64,000 nt of DNA, taken from NCBI RefSeq assembly GCF_001043005.1, contig NZ_JYKZ01000006.1, forward strand, positions 186,001 through 250,000, in the 5' to 3' direction. Shown piece after piece: positions 35,997 to 45,722 of the stretch (position 1 is its first letter; every line of letters starts with the position of its first letter). A model generated the notes under the pieces. The model was not told the DNA's origin, did not search any database, and was given only the letters and a program-made list of their open reading frames with translations. A program made the position numbers and the translations under genes. The DNA is from Pseudomonas psychrophila. GTDB lineage: Bacteria > Pseudomonadota > Gammaproteobacteria > Pseudomonadales > Pseudomonadaceae.

Positions 35997-38900
35997 ATGT
36001 CGACGCTCAAACCGCGTTTTCACCTGTCCCCCCAAGGCAAGCTGCGCCTGGCCATTGCCAGCCTGTTTCTGCTGCCCCCATTGGCACTGGCCACTGGCAT
36101 TACCGGGGCCGATGGGCCTGGTGGCACCCCGCAACTGCAAAACCAGGGCGGGGTGCCTATCGTCAATATTGTCGCGCCCAATGCCGGGGGGCTGTCCCAC
36201 AATCAGTTCCTCGATTACAACGTCGACCGCCAGGGTGTGGTGTTGAACAACGCCCTGCAGGTGGGGCAGTCCCAACTGGCCGGGCAACTGGCGGCCAATC
36301 CGCAATTTCATGGACAGGCGGCCAGCGTGATCCTCAATGAGGTCATCGGTCGTAATGCGTCGGCGCTCAACGGCGCCCAGGAGGTTTTCGGGCGCAAGGC
36401 CGATTATGTGCTGGCCAACCCCAATGGGATCTCGGTCAATGGCGCCAGTTTCATCAATGCGCCCAATGCCAGCCTGGTAGTGGGGCGGCCCGAGCTTGAT
36501 AACGGCCGTCTGCAGGCCTTGAACAGCGGTGATGCCCGTGGCCAATTGAGCGTGCAGCAACAAGGGCTGCACAACCCTGACGGGGCCATCAGCCTGATCG
36601 CGCCGCAGATCGACAGCCAGGGCCAGATCAGTGCCCGCGACGCGTTGAATATTGTGGTTGGGCGCAATCGGGTCGACGCCGCCAGTGGCACGGTGAGCAC
36701 GGTCTATCCGGATGGCGCGGCCTCGGGCACGCGTATCGACGCCAGCCTATTCGGGGCCATGAGGGCCGGGCGCATCAATATTGTCAGCACAGCCGAGGGG
36801 GCAGGGGTACGCGTTGGCGCGGTGCAGGTAGCCGGCGCCGACGGGGTCAACATCCGCTCTGCCGGCGATCTTGAAATCAGCGGCCAGACTCACGACAACA
36901 GCCTGCAGGGCACCCGTGCCGAGGTGCAGAGCAGTCGTGGTGATGTGGATCTGTCCGGTGCCAGAGATGTGAAACTCGCTGGCGCCGACATCAGCGGGGG
37001 TAACGTCAAGCTCGATGCCGGTCGCAATCTGACCCTGTCCAGCCTGCAAAGCACGGCTCTTCATGAAAAACGGGATCAATGGAACAACAAGGCACTTTTT
37101 GTGACCTACGAAACCTTTGACCGCACCACCACCGACAAGGACTCGCGCCAGCAGGGTACGCAGGTCACGGCCCGGCAAAATGCCGCACTGACTTCCGGCG
37201 CCGACACGTTGCTTGTGGCCAGCCACGTTGACGCGGGCGATACCCTGGGAATCAACAGCGGCAAGGACCTGGTCCTTGCAGCCGCGACTGAAACCCATGA
37301 AACCCGGGATCAGGGCAATCATCGCAAGAACCTATGGAAGGAAAGCTGGGACACCTCCACCCACGATGAGCGCAACGTTGTCAGCGGGCTCAAGGCAGGC
37401 AAAGCAATCGAACTGAACACCGGGCACAACATGCAATTGCAAGGTGCCGAGCTGAAAACCCCGGGCGATATCCGTCTCAGCGCTCGCCAAGTCGACATCG
37501 CCAGTGTCAGCCGTAGCCAGGGCAACAGCGGCAAGCGATACTCCGGCGATCTGCTGGGTGGCAGCTTCTTCGGCAATCAGGGCGAGGGTGACGGGGACAA
37601 GACCCTGCACACCGGTAGCCAGGTCAACGCCGGTGGCAAGCTGATTATCAAGGCGGACGATGTGCACATCAGCGCCAGTCAGGTGCGAGGCGGGACCCAG
37701 GCCAGCGTGATCAGCGACACGGGGTCGCTGATGATCGATGGCGTCCATGACACGTCCCGCGACAGCAATCACAGCAAGAACAGCACGTTCTTCTCGTTGA
37801 TCAATGACGAAAGCCGCAAAGACCACAGCGACCGCACCCTCGTCGCCAGTGACCTGCATTCGGACAGTAACCTCACGTTGCAAAGTGCGCAGGACATTAT
37901 CGTCAGCGGCTCCAAAGTATCGGCCACAGGTGACACCCAGGTGCAGGCCAAGGGCGATATCCAGATCGTAGCGGCTGAAAATACCGCCCGCGACACCACT
38001 CGCACCGATAACCGCGGCTTCACTGCCAGTACCAAGGAAACTTCTGCGGGCAGCCATGAGTACCGTGTGGATGCGGGCTTGAAGGATCAGCAGCACATCA
38101 ACGTCACCGACACTACGCTGCAGCAAGGCGCAAGCATCAGTGGCGGTGCTGTGGCTGTCAGCGCGGGGGGCAACTTGAGTGTCAAGGGCTCGGACCTTGG
38201 CGCGACCGGGGGCGATGTGAGTCTCTCAGGCAAAAATATCGAACTGATGGCGGCTCACGACAGCACTGACAGCAAAACCCAGGACCTCAGCACCGGTGGC
38301 GGGATCGTCTGGACGGCAAGCCTGGACAAGGTTGGCAGCGGCCTGGAGTTTGTCCGCCAGGGCAGCGAGGACAACGCCAGCCGGACCACTGCAAAAACCA
38401 GCAGCGTGACAGCCACCGGCAATGTGCGGGTGCAGGCTGACAACACCTTGGTCAATGAAGGGACCCGGATCGTTGCCGGCTCAGGGGTGCAGGTCAATGC
38501 AGGCCAGATGGACAACCGGGCGGCCTATAACACCGAATCCAGCTCCCACACCGAGAACGGCTGGCAGGCGGGGCTGGGAGTGAGTGCCGAGATCAAGGGA
38601 CTCAGCACACCGGTGGAAAAAATCGTCAAAGGCCTGGCCAAAGGCACATTGCCCCAGTCCGGTTTAATGGACGGCGTGGAGCTGGCCAGCCTGGGGCTCG
38701 ACGGGCAGGTGGGGTATCACAACAAGACGCAGGCACAGCAGGACAGTACTGCGGTGGTCAGCCAGCTCAGTGGCGCCACCGTTCAGGTCAATGTGGGCGG
38801 CAACTTGCAGGATGAAGGCACGCAATACCGCGCCACCGACGGTGCTTTGAACATCAAGGCGGGCAGCCATGACGCCCGCGCCGCTGCCGACACCCACAAC

Positions 38901-39434
38901 CGCGCCGAGCGGGATGTGGCGGCCAAGGTCGGCCTGCGTGTATACACAAAGACCGGTGAAGATGTGAATGTGCGCGCCAACGGCTCGGGCGAGTTTCGTC
39001 ACGCTCAGGAAACCGGCAGCACGGCACAGGTGGGGCACTATGCCGGGGCTCAGGGTGTGAGCATCGACACCCAAGGCGATGCCCGGTATGAAGGCGGTGA
39101 CTTTGACGGTGGAGCCGGCTCAGTCAACATCGATGCAGGTGGCAAACTGGCGCTGCAGCAAGCCACTGACACCCACAGCCAGAGCGCCATGGGACTTAGC
39201 GCCAGCGGCTCGTTGGCGCTGGAAACCGGCGAGGGCAACAGCCTCAGCCCCGGGGGCAGCCTGAAGTTTGACTACTCTCCCGACAACTCGCCGACCAGCG
39301 AGGCCCATGTCGCGACGTTCCGCGGCAAAGATCGGCTGCGGCTCTCTGGCGTCACGGTGGGGGGTGATCTGCTGAAGGGTGAAAACAAGGAGCCCCAGTC
39401 CTTACAGGCCGGGATTGATCAGACCATGAACTAA
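35997..39434 (+). CDS. Filamentous haemagglutinin-like exoprotein (TpsA), short form without toxin tail
   Basis: A 1145-residue secreted adhesin-type protein. After a signal peptide (LFLLPPLALAT) it has the two-partner-secretion domain (NIVAPNAGGLSHNQFLDYNV, VLNNAL, VILNEV, the hallmark LANPNGISVNGASFINA, LVVGRPEL), which the preceding TpsB recognises. The remainder is beta-helix haemagglutinin repeats (GGNVKLDAGRNLTLSS, NSGKDLVLAAATETHE, QVNAGGKLIIKADDVHISAS). It stops within repeat-like sequence: no pretoxin VENN motif, no C-terminal toxin and no immunity gene are seen. CdiA and large FhaB proteins are two to four times longer. It may be a small adhesin or a remnant whose toxin end was lost. 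Confidence 0.9.
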   Translation: MSTLKPRFHLSPQGKLRLAIASLFLLPPLALATGITGADGPGGTPQLQNQGGVPIVNIVAPNAGGLSHNQFLDYNVDRQGVVLNNALQVGQSQLAGQLAANPQFHGQAASVILNEVIGRNASALNGAQEVFGRKADYVLANPNGISVNGASFINAPNASLVVGRPELDNGRLQALNSGDARGQLSVQQQGLHNPDGAISLIAPQIDSQGQISARDALNIVVGRNRVDAASGTVSTVYPDGAASGTRIDASLFGAMRAGRINIVSTAEGAGVRVGAVQVAGADGVNIRSAGDLEISGQTHDNSLQGTRAEVQSSRGDVDLSGARDVKLAGADISGGNVKLDAGRNLTLSSLQSTALHEKRDQWNNKALFVTYETFDRTTTDKDSRQQGTQVTARQNAALTSGADTLLVASHVDAGDTLGINSGKDLVLAAATETHETRDQGNHRKNLWKESWDTSTHDERNVVSGLKAGKAIELNTGHNMQLQGAELKTPGDIRLSARQVDIASVSRSQGNSGKRYSGDLLGGSFFGNQGEGDGDKTLHTGSQVNAGGKLIIKADDVHISASQVRGGTQASVISDTGSLMIDGVHDTSRDSNHSKNSTFFSLINDESRKDHSDRTLVASDLHSDSNLTLQSAQDIIVSGSKVSATGDTQVQAKGDIQIVAAENTARDTTRTDNRGFTASTKETSAGSHEYRVDAGLKDQQHINVTDTTLQQGASISGGAVAVSAGGNLSVKGSDLGATGGDVSLSGKNIELMAAHDSTDSKTQDLSTGGGIVWTASLDKVGSGLEFVRQGSEDNASRTTAKTSSVTATGNVRVQADNTLVNEGTRIVAGSGVQVNAGQMDNRAAYNTESSSHTENGWQAGLGVSAEIKGLSTPVEKIVKGLAKGTLPQSGLMDGVELASLGLDGQVGYHNKTQAQQDSTAVVSQLSGATVQVNVGGNLQDEGTQYRATDGALNIKAGSHDARAAADTHNRAERDVAAKVGLRVYTKTGEDVNVRANGSGEFRHAQETGSTAQVGHYAGAQGVSIDTQGDARYEGGDFDGGAGSVNIDAGGKLALQQATDTHSQSAMGLSASGSLALETGEGNSLSPGGSLKFDYSPDNSPTSEAHVATFRGKDRLRLSGVTVGGDLLKGENKEPQSLQAGIDQTMN

Positions 39435-39452
39435 AGTCGGGTGCCGGGTGCG

Positions 39453-39487
39453 CCCATAACCGTGCAATCACTTGTCACGGTTATGGG
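39453..39487 (+). terminator. Hairpin after tpsA
   Basis: CCCATAACCGTG pairs perfectly with CACGGTTATGGG over an 11-base loop, 19 bases after the tpsA stop. No strong T-run follows, so it may be a weak terminator or an mRNA 3' stabiliser. Confidence 0.5.
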
Positions 39488-39539
39488 TTGCACTGCTGAT
39501 TTGACCTATCATTACGCCTTTCCAACAGGTGAATGATTA

Positions 39540-39839
39540 ATGAGCGATTCAAACCAGACCTTGCGCGCAGCCCTTGAAACCAGCGATATGTTGGTGATTG
39601 ACGGGCTGCATGCCTGGGATTTTTCTCTGGACGATGTGCAGTTGCTCATCAAGTGCATGGACGGTCGTGCCGAAAAACGCTGGAAGTTCACGCTTGAACA
39701 GATCGATGCCAGCGTTTTTGACGACACTCTGCAAAGCTGGACCCTCGTTGGCGACTCCGGTGAACACCGCCTGGTTTGCCTCAGTGCCCTGAGCGCAAAC
39801 AATGATGACGATGAAGTCGAGGCCGAAGATGAAGTTTAA
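39540..39839 (+). CDS. Small acidic protein, DUF5629-like
   Basis: A 99-residue soluble acidic protein beginning with MSDSNQTLRAALETSDML and containing IDGLHAWDF. It resembles a short conserved Pseudomonas family I recall as DUF5629; function is unknown. The last 11 bases overlap the lactonase start, so the two are translated together. No signal peptide or membrane segment. Confidence 0.7.
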   Translation: MSDSNQTLRAALETSDMLVIDGLHAWDFSLDDVQLLIKCMDGRAEKRWKFTLEQIDASVFDDTLQSWTLVGDSGEHRLVCLSALSANNDDDEVEAEDEV

Positions 39840-41001
39840 AACACTGCCAATGCTGATGGCGCTGAGCGTGGGAGCGATGTCGGCCCAGGCCGAGTCCCGT
39901 GATGAGGTCGAACTGCTGGTCGGTTCCTACACCCAGGGCAAAAGCCAAGGTATCTACCGTCTGCAGTTTGACAGCGCCAAAGGGCGTATCACCCCTGAGC
40001 CGCTGCAAGTGTTCAAGACCGCCAACCCGTCATGGTTGACCCTTTCCAAGGACCAGAGCCGTCTGTTCGTGGTCAATGAAAACGGTAAGGGCCAGCGCGA
40101 TGTCGTCGGTCGTGCCAGCAGCGTTGCCATCGACCCCAAGACCAATCAGATGACGCTGATCAACCAGGTCAAGACCCTGGGTGAAGAGCCGACCCATTCC
40201 AGCCTGAGCGCGGATGAGCGCTACCTGTTTGTCGCCAACTACGGCGTGCACGCCGATCCGGGTGGCAGCCTTGCGGTGTTGCCGATCAACGCCGAAGGCC
40301 AGTTGCAGCCCGTGACCCAGATGAGCACTCACCCTGCCAGCCAGGTCAATCCTGAACGTCAGATGTCCGCCCACGTGCACTCGGTGGTGTCATCGCCAGA
40401 CGGCAAGTTCGTCTACGCCAGTGATCTGGGTGCAGACAAGGTGTTTGTCTACCAGTACGACCCGGCTGCCAACGCGGACCATCCGCTGGTGGCTGCCGAT
40501 CCGGCTTTTGTAGAGCTGCCGGCTGGCAGCGGACCGCGTCACTTGCTGTTTTCCAAAGACGGCAAACACGCCTACCTGACCACTGAAATGAGTGCCCAGG
40601 TGTTTGTGTTTGACTATGACAAGGGTCGACTCAAGCAGCGTCAGGCCCTTGAGCTGGCCCACGGCATGCCCGCGCAAAACCGTGCAGCCGGTGCATTGCA
40701 TGCCTCGCAAGACGGCAAGTTCCTGTACGTCAGCAACCGTGGCAAGGCCAATGAAATCCTGGTGTTTGCGATTAACCCGAGTAATGGCGAGTTGACTGAA
40801 ATCCAGCGTCGCTCGGTGGATGGCGATCACCCGCGTGAGTTCGCCTTGAGCCCCAACGGCAAGTTTCTGTTGATCGCCAACCAGATGAGCAATGCCATCG
40901 TGGTGCTGGAGCGCGACCCTGAAACCGGCATGTTGGGCAAAACCGTACAAACCCTGGAAATGGATGCACCGTCCGATCTGAAATTCATCAACCGCCCGTA
41001 A
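39829..41001 (+). CDS. Periplasmic lactonase-family seven-bladed beta-propeller protein
   Basis: A 390-residue precursor with a signal peptide (MALSVGAMSAQA) and then regularly repeated propeller blades: LLVGSYTQGKSQGIYRL, PTHSSLSADERYLFVANYG, HVHSVVSSPDGKFVYASDLG, GPRHLLFSKDGKHAYLTTE, GALHASQDGKFLYVSNRG and HPREFALSPNGKFLLIANQ. The pattern belongs to the Pgl/YbhE 6-phosphogluconolactonase family. A signal peptide makes a cytoplasmic pentose-phosphate role unlikely, so another lactone is probable. ATG 39829 is chosen because GAGG precedes it and the signal begins there. Confidence 0.9.
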   Translation: MKFKTLPMLMALSVGAMSAQAESRDEVELLVGSYTQGKSQGIYRLQFDSAKGRITPEPLQVFKTANPSWLTLSKDQSRLFVVNENGKGQRDVVGRASSVAIDPKTNQMTLINQVKTLGEEPTHSSLSADERYLFVANYGVHADPGGSLAVLPINAEGQLQPVTQMSTHPASQVNPERQMSAHVHSVVSSPDGKFVYASDLGADKVFVYQYDPAANADHPLVAADPAFVELPAGSGPRHLLFSKDGKHAYLTTEMSAQVFVFDYDKGRLKQRQALELAHGMPAQNRAAGALHASQDGKFLYVSNRGKANEILVFAINPSNGELTEIQRRSVDGDHPREFALSPNGKFLLIANQMSNAIVVLERDPETGMLGKTVQTLEMDAPSDLKFINRP

Positions 41002-41142
41002 ACAAAGGCGTGCAGCTGTCCATCAATCCCACTGATAGACGCTAGTGTTTTAATGAATTTCTGCACGATGACCCTTGGCGTTAAGTTGGTTTCACGGCCT
41101 TAAAAGGCAAGCACGCCAACTGAATCGTCGAGGGTTATCGTC

Positions 41143-41316
41143 ATGAATTTCAATCTTTTCTCCGTGATTTCCGCTTGCGCCATCTCCGCCACCGTGGCCC
41201 TGCCTGCCAGTGCAACGACTGTGGTCAGCGACAAGAAATCCGCGGCCTACACCCAAAAATACCTGCAACAAAGCGCCAATTTCTATGCGGCCCTGGATCA
41301 TAAAACCCGAAGCTGA
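41143..41316 (+). CDS. Short secreted peptide (57 residues), unknown function
   Basis: An ORF of 57 codons with a clear signal peptide (NFNLFSVISACAISATVALP, cleavage after PASA), leaving a mature peptide of about 33 residues (starts TTVVSDKKSAAYTQKYL). GAGGG lies nine bases before the ATG. It follows the lactonase by 140 bases on the same strand and precedes a long inverted repeat that could terminate it. No family recognised. Confidence 0.6.
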   Translation: MNFNLFSVISACAISATVALPASATTVVSDKKSAAYTQKYLQQSANFYAALDHKTRS

Positions 41317-41325
41317 GAGAGCGTT

Positions 41326-41478
41326 ACCCGTAGCAGCTGCCGAAGGAACGAGGCTGCGTTCGGCGACGAAGTCGTCGTAAAACCTGATTACGCGGTTTTT
41401 CTGTGATACCGCGTAATCAGGTTTTACGATCGCTTCGCAATCGAACGCAGCCTCGTTCCTTCGCCAGCGGCTACGGGT
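41326..41478. repeat. Long inverted repeat, second Pseudomonas repeat family (copy 2), likely bidirectional terminator
   Basis: Outer arms (ACCCGTAGC facing GCTACGGGT, with GAGGCTGCG facing CGCAGCCTC) resemble the element at 33828. Inside, a 21-base perfect inverted repeat (41376-41396 and 41408-41428) surrounds an 11-base loop containing a T-run. It lies between convergent genes. Confidence 0.85.
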
Positions 41479-41496
41479 GTTTGGTGGTTGCAACGT

Positions 41497-42084
41497 TCAG
41501 GGTTTTCTCATTACCGAACTGAACAGTTCTGACGCCAAAAAACGCTCTAGCCAGGCATTCAGATGCGGGTAGGGTGCTTGCGCAAACCAGTCGCGGTCCA
41601 CATGGGCAAACTGGCGCACAAACGGTGCCAGCGCCACATCGGCCAGGCTCAATGCCGGCCCGGCAAGATACGGTGAGCGTGTCAGCACGTCTTCCAGCCG
41701 CTGCAAAAACTCGGCGCCTTGGGCCCGGTAAAACGCCATGGGATGTTCCGGGTAACGGATGGCGTATTTGTAGCGGTCCAGCAGCACCTTGAAGGTGGTG
41801 TCGTTTGCTTCGATCAGTTCATTGCAGTCCGGCTGCAACCAGTTATCCGGATCATGCCGGGCCAGCGCCCAGTGCATGATGTCCAGGCTTTGCTCGATCA
41901 CGCTCCCATCGGCGCAGACCAGCACCGGTACCGTGCCCTTGGGCGAGGCGGCGAGCATTTGCTCCGGCTTGGCTTTAAGGCTGACCTCGACAATCGACAG
42001 CGGCACCCCGCTGTAGCGCAAGGCCATGCGCGCACGCATGGCGTAGGGGCAGCGGCGGAAGGAATACAGCACGTGCTCTGTCAT
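41497..42084 (-). CDS. Glutathione S-transferase family protein
   Basis: A 195-residue protein with the thioredoxin-like N-domain (LYSFRRCPYAMRARMALRY, with the CPYA motif; KGTVPVLVCADGSVIEQSLDIM has the cis-Pro and the glutathione-contacting ES-like QS) and a helical C-domain (YLAGPALSLADVALAPFVRQF). Its ATG overlaps the sbcC stop (ATGA), so it is the last gene of the sbcDC operon. The substrate is unknown. Confidence 0.9.
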   Translation of the reverse strand: MTEHVLYSFRRCPYAMRARMALRYSGVPLSIVEVSLKAKPEQMLAASPKGTVPVLVCADGSVIEQSLDIMHWALARHDPDNWLQPDCNELIEANDTTFKVLLDRYKYAIRYPEHPMAFYRAQGAEFLQRLEDVLTRSPYLAGPALSLADVALAPFVRQFAHVDRDWFAQAPYPHLNAWLERFLASELFSSVMRKP

Positions 42085-45000
42085 TTCACCTCCACGGTGC
42101 TCAAGCCGTTGCCTTGACGCTTGACCTGGATCTGGACCGGGATGCGTTCGTGCATTTCCTGAACATGGGAGATCACCCCCACCTTGCGCCCTTGGGCCTG
42201 CAGGCCGTCCAGAGCATCCATCGCCAATTGCAGCGACTCGGGATCGAGGCTGCCAAAACCTTCGTCGATAAACAGCGATTCGATTTTCAGCGTGCTGGAG
42301 GCCATCGAGGCCAGGCCCAGGGCCAATGCCAGCGACACCAGGAAGGTTTCACCGCCGGATAACGAATGCACCGAGCGCAGCTCGTCGCCCATCTCGGTGT
42401 CCATCACCAGCAGGCCGAGCATGCTGCCACCGCGTTTGAGGCGATAACGGCGGACCAGTTGGCGTAACTGCGCGTTAGCGTGATGCACCAACAGATCGAG
42501 GTTGTAGGCCTGGGCGATTTTGCGGAACTTGTCGCCAGTGCCTGAGCCGATCAGCTCACTGAGGCGTGCCCAGCGTTGCCATTCGTCATAGGCCAGTGCA
42601 ATGCGCTGCGCCAATGCCTGGTTGGCCTGCTGACGGCGTTGATCCTCGCTCTGCTGGGCCCGCAATTCGGCACACTGCTGCTCGCTGGCGGCCAGCTGTG
42701 TGTGCAGTTCGATGAGGGCGATGTTGAGTGATTCGCCATCCAGGTTGCCATTGGCGTGCGCCTGGTGCTGGGCCAGACGCTGTTCGCGCTCTTGCAGCAA
42801 GACGCGGGCTTGTTCGACGGCTTTTTCGCTGTTTTGCAGCTGCAGGCGCAGTTCGCGTACCTGTGCTTCGTCATGGGCCAGCAATTGTTGCAAGCGACTG
42901 TCATCAAGCTCGATGTGCTGTGCCCGCCATTGCGCGAGCAGGGCATTGAGTGTGTCGTGCTCTTGTTGCAACGCCAGCAGGCGCTCTTGCTCGGACTTGA
43001 GCTCGGTAGCGAGCTGCAGCAATTGGTTGGCGGTGGCTTGCAGGGCTTGTTCAGCCTGGGTCTGGGCAGTGCGGGTCAGTTCGACAGCCTGTTCCAGGGT
43101 TTGCTGCCACTGCTCGGCGCTACTGAAGTCGCCCAGTAACTGCTTGAGGCTGAGCTGACTTGTCTGGTGCTGCTCGCCCAGATCCTTGACGCTGCGCTGC
43201 AGGGCGTCCAGTTCTTTGCTGCGGTTGGCCTGCTGATACTGCTCGCGCTCGATGCTGCTCGCTCTTTCAGCCTGCTCCGTTTGCTCGTCCCGCTGCTGGT
43301 CGAGTTGCGCCACCCGATCAGCCACTTGCTGGTCGAGGGCCATGAAGCAGGCGGATGCGTTCTCACGCAGCGCGTTGAGGGTGGCGGGGGCCAGCACGCT
43401 GGCAAACTCGTTCAGTTCATCGTCAAGGCGCTGACTGTCGGCATTGAGGTGCAATTGCTGCTCAGCCAATTGCTGGGTGGCGAGCTGGCTGGCTTCGGTG
43501 CAGCGCTGGACTTGCTGCTGCAAGTGAGCCGCTTCTTTTTGCAAAGCGAGCAAGGCGTTCTGGCGTTGTTCGTCCTGGGTAATGCTGTGCTGCAACTGGT
43601 TCAGGCGCAGGGTCAGCCATTGCTCACGCTTGGCCGGGTCCTGGGCTAGCCATTGCTGATGGAGCGGATGCGCCTCAAGGCTTGGAGCGAGGGCCTGCTG
43701 TTCTTGGTGGAGGCGCTCTTGCTGGAGCAAAAATTCTTTTTGCTGGGCGATCAGCCCACCGACTTTTTCGCGCAGTTGGGCGAGCGTTTCCTTGAGTCCG
43801 TCGACCACGGTCCGCGCGCTGGCCTCTTCCTGTTCATCGTGACGGGTCAGGCTTTGCAGCAACGCTTCAGGTTGATGGTAGGGATGCTCGGCGCTGCCAC
43901 ACACCGGGCATGGCTGGTCGTCCTGCAACTGCCCGCGCAGTTCCTCGACGCTGGCGCTACGGGCCAGGCGCTGGCGCTCCAGCAGTTGGCGGGTGACCTG
44001 AAGGGTTTGCTCTGCCACTTCAAGATCGGCTTTGGCCTGAATACCTTGCTGGCTCAGGCGCTCACGTTCCTGCTGCACGCTCTGCTGCTTGAGGTGCAGT
44101 TCGTGCAGGCGGCTGTCGAGCGCCTGCTGACTGCTGCACAGACGCTGCAACTCTTCAAAGGCACGCTGCTGCTGACGGTTGTCCTGCAGCAGGCTGCCCA
44201 GGGTCTGGATTTGTTCGTTGACCGCGTGGGGCTCGGCTGCGGCTTCCTGGAACAGAATTTCCAGGCTGTTGCGCAGCCCGGTCAGTTCCTGCGTGGCCTG
44301 CAGGGCCAGCTGTTCAAGCCCCGGTAGTTCCTTGCGGCCGGTAGTCAGGAGATTGCTCAACCGCACCAGTTGCTGAAGCCGTGGACGATAGGCGTCCCAG
44401 GCACTGGCCAGTGGCGCGAGCGCGTTGCTGTGTTCGAGCTGCGTGGCTATTTGTACCAGGCGCTCAGCGCCCAGTTGCTGGCGCTCAAGCAACGTATTGA
44501 GTGCGAGTTGCCCTTCGGCGCATGCCTGTTCGGCTTGCTGCTGGAGGGCTTGCTGGGTGGTGAGGGTCTGGGTCAGGCGATTGAGGTTGGCCTGTTCCAG
44601 ATGGGCGTGTTGCACCTGGGGGGCGCTCTCGCGCTGCTGGGTCTGGGCGTGGGTCGCCGCCAGTCGGGCGTTCTGCAGCTCGCCTTCAAGACGGGTTTGG
44701 CGCTCGCCCAATTCGGTCTGTTGCTGAAGATGGGCGCTGATGTGCCTGGCCAATGGGCTCAGTTGCGCATCCAGCTCGGCCAAACGGGCAAATTGATGGC
44801 GCTGCGGCGCCAGTTGTTCGAGCAGGTTCAGGGTCTGGCGCTGATCGGCCTGGCTGTCCCACAAGGTGTGCGCTTGCAGCAATTGCTCGGCAGCACTGTG
44901 TTGCTGCTCTTGCAGTTCACCCAGGGTTTTGAGCCAGGTGTGTTGCAGCTCCAGCTGCTTGAGCTGGCCTTGCTGGTTCTTGAGTTGCTGCTGCGCGTCA

Positions 45001-45722
45001 TTGAAGTGTTGATCCAGTTCGGCCCGGGCCTGGGGCTCAAGGGGCGTGACACCAACGGCCTGGTCGTGCAGTTGCTTGTGCGCGTCCTTGGCCTCTTTGG
45101 CCTTATCGAATGCGCGCTTGCCCAGCCGGGTGTAGAGCGCAGTGTCGGTGAGTTTTTCGAGCAGTTCGCTACGCTCGTTGTCATCGGCCTTGAGAAAGGC
45201 GCTGAACTCACTTTGGGCCAGCATCACGGCACGGGTGAATTGCTCGAAATTGAGCCCCAGTCGTGCTTCCAGCTGGACTTTGTAATCGCCTTTCTGGCTG
45301 GCCAGCAGTTGATCGCTGTCCAGGTCGCGCAGGCTTTGGCGGCTGGCTTGCAGTTTACCGGTGGCTTTTTCGCGAGCGCGGTTGGCCTCCCAGCGGGCGC
45401 GGTAACGGCGGCCGTCGATGCCGACAAAATCGACTTCGGCAAAGCCTTCACCGGTGCCACGGCGCAGCAAGGTGCGCGGGTCGCCGGTGGCAATTTCGCC
45501 ATCGGCATCGGGCACTTTGGCATCGCGACCCGTATTGTTCAGGCGCGGCACGGCGCCAAACAGTGCCAGGCACAGGGCGTCGAGCAGGGTGCTTTTACCG
45601 GCGCCGGTAGGGCCGGTGATCGCAAACAGGCCAGCACTGGCCAGGGGTTCTGCGGTGAAATCCAGCTCAAAGGGGCCGGCCAGCGAGGCGAGGTTTTTCA
45701 GGCGAATGGCGAGGATTTTCAT
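42081..45722 (-). CDS. sbcC: SbcC, ATPase subunit of SbcCD nuclease
   Basis: The SMC-like subunit of the exonuclease that opens hairpins and palindromic DNA. The 1213-residue protein has Walker A ITGPTGAGKSTLLDAL (37-44 core), two very long Gln/Leu-rich coiled-coil arms (about 190-600 and 620-1050), the zinc-hook CPVCGS near 606, the ABC signature LSGGETFLVSLALALGLASM near 1124 and Walker B SLFIDEGFGSLD near 1155. It overlaps sbcD by four bases (ATGA). Its substrate, long palindromes, fits a genome full of inverted repeats. Confidence 0.96.
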   Translation of the reverse strand: MKILAIRLKNLASLAGPFELDFTAEPLASAGLFAITGPTGAGKSTLLDALCLALFGAVPRLNNTGRDAKVPDADGEIATGDPRTLLRRGTGEGFAEVDFVGIDGRRYRARWEANRAREKATGKLQASRQSLRDLDSDQLLASQKGDYKVQLEARLGLNFEQFTRAVMLAQSEFSAFLKADDNERSELLEKLTDTALYTRLGKRAFDKAKEAKDAHKQLHDQAVGVTPLEPQARAELDQHFNDAQQQLKNQQGQLKQLELQHTWLKTLGELQEQQHSAAEQLLQAHTLWDSQADQRQTLNLLEQLAPQRHQFARLAELDAQLSPLARHISAHLQQQTELGERQTRLEGELQNARLAATHAQTQQRESAPQVQHAHLEQANLNRLTQTLTTQQALQQQAEQACAEGQLALNTLLERQQLGAERLVQIATQLEHSNALAPLASAWDAYRPRLQQLVRLSNLLTTGRKELPGLEQLALQATQELTGLRNSLEILFQEAAAEPHAVNEQIQTLGSLLQDNRQQQRAFEELQRLCSSQQALDSRLHELHLKQQSVQQERERLSQQGIQAKADLEVAEQTLQVTRQLLERQRLARSASVEELRGQLQDDQPCPVCGSAEHPYHQPEALLQSLTRHDEQEEASARTVVDGLKETLAQLREKVGGLIAQQKEFLLQQERLHQEQQALAPSLEAHPLHQQWLAQDPAKREQWLTLRLNQLQHSITQDEQRQNALLALQKEAAHLQQQVQRCTEASQLATQQLAEQQLHLNADSQRLDDELNEFASVLAPATLNALRENASACFMALDQQVADRVAQLDQQRDEQTEQAERASSIEREQYQQANRSKELDALQRSVKDLGEQHQTSQLSLKQLLGDFSSAEQWQQTLEQAVELTRTAQTQAEQALQATANQLLQLATELKSEQERLLALQQEHDTLNALLAQWRAQHIELDDSRLQQLLAHDEAQVRELRLQLQNSEKAVEQARVLLQEREQRLAQHQAHANGNLDGESLNIALIELHTQLAASEQQCAELRAQQSEDQRRQQANQALAQRIALAYDEWQRWARLSELIGSGTGDKFRKIAQAYNLDLLVHHANAQLRQLVRRYRLKRGGSMLGLLVMDTEMGDELRSVHSLSGGETFLVSLALALGLASMASSTLKIESLFIDEGFGSLDPESLQLAMDALDGLQAQGRKVGVISHVQEMHERIPVQIQVKRQGNGLSTVEVK

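Noticed and set aside
35997..39839. CdiA-CdiI contact-dependent inhibition locus
   Set aside because: No VENN motif, no toxin tail, and the next small gene resembles DUF5629 and not an immunity protein.
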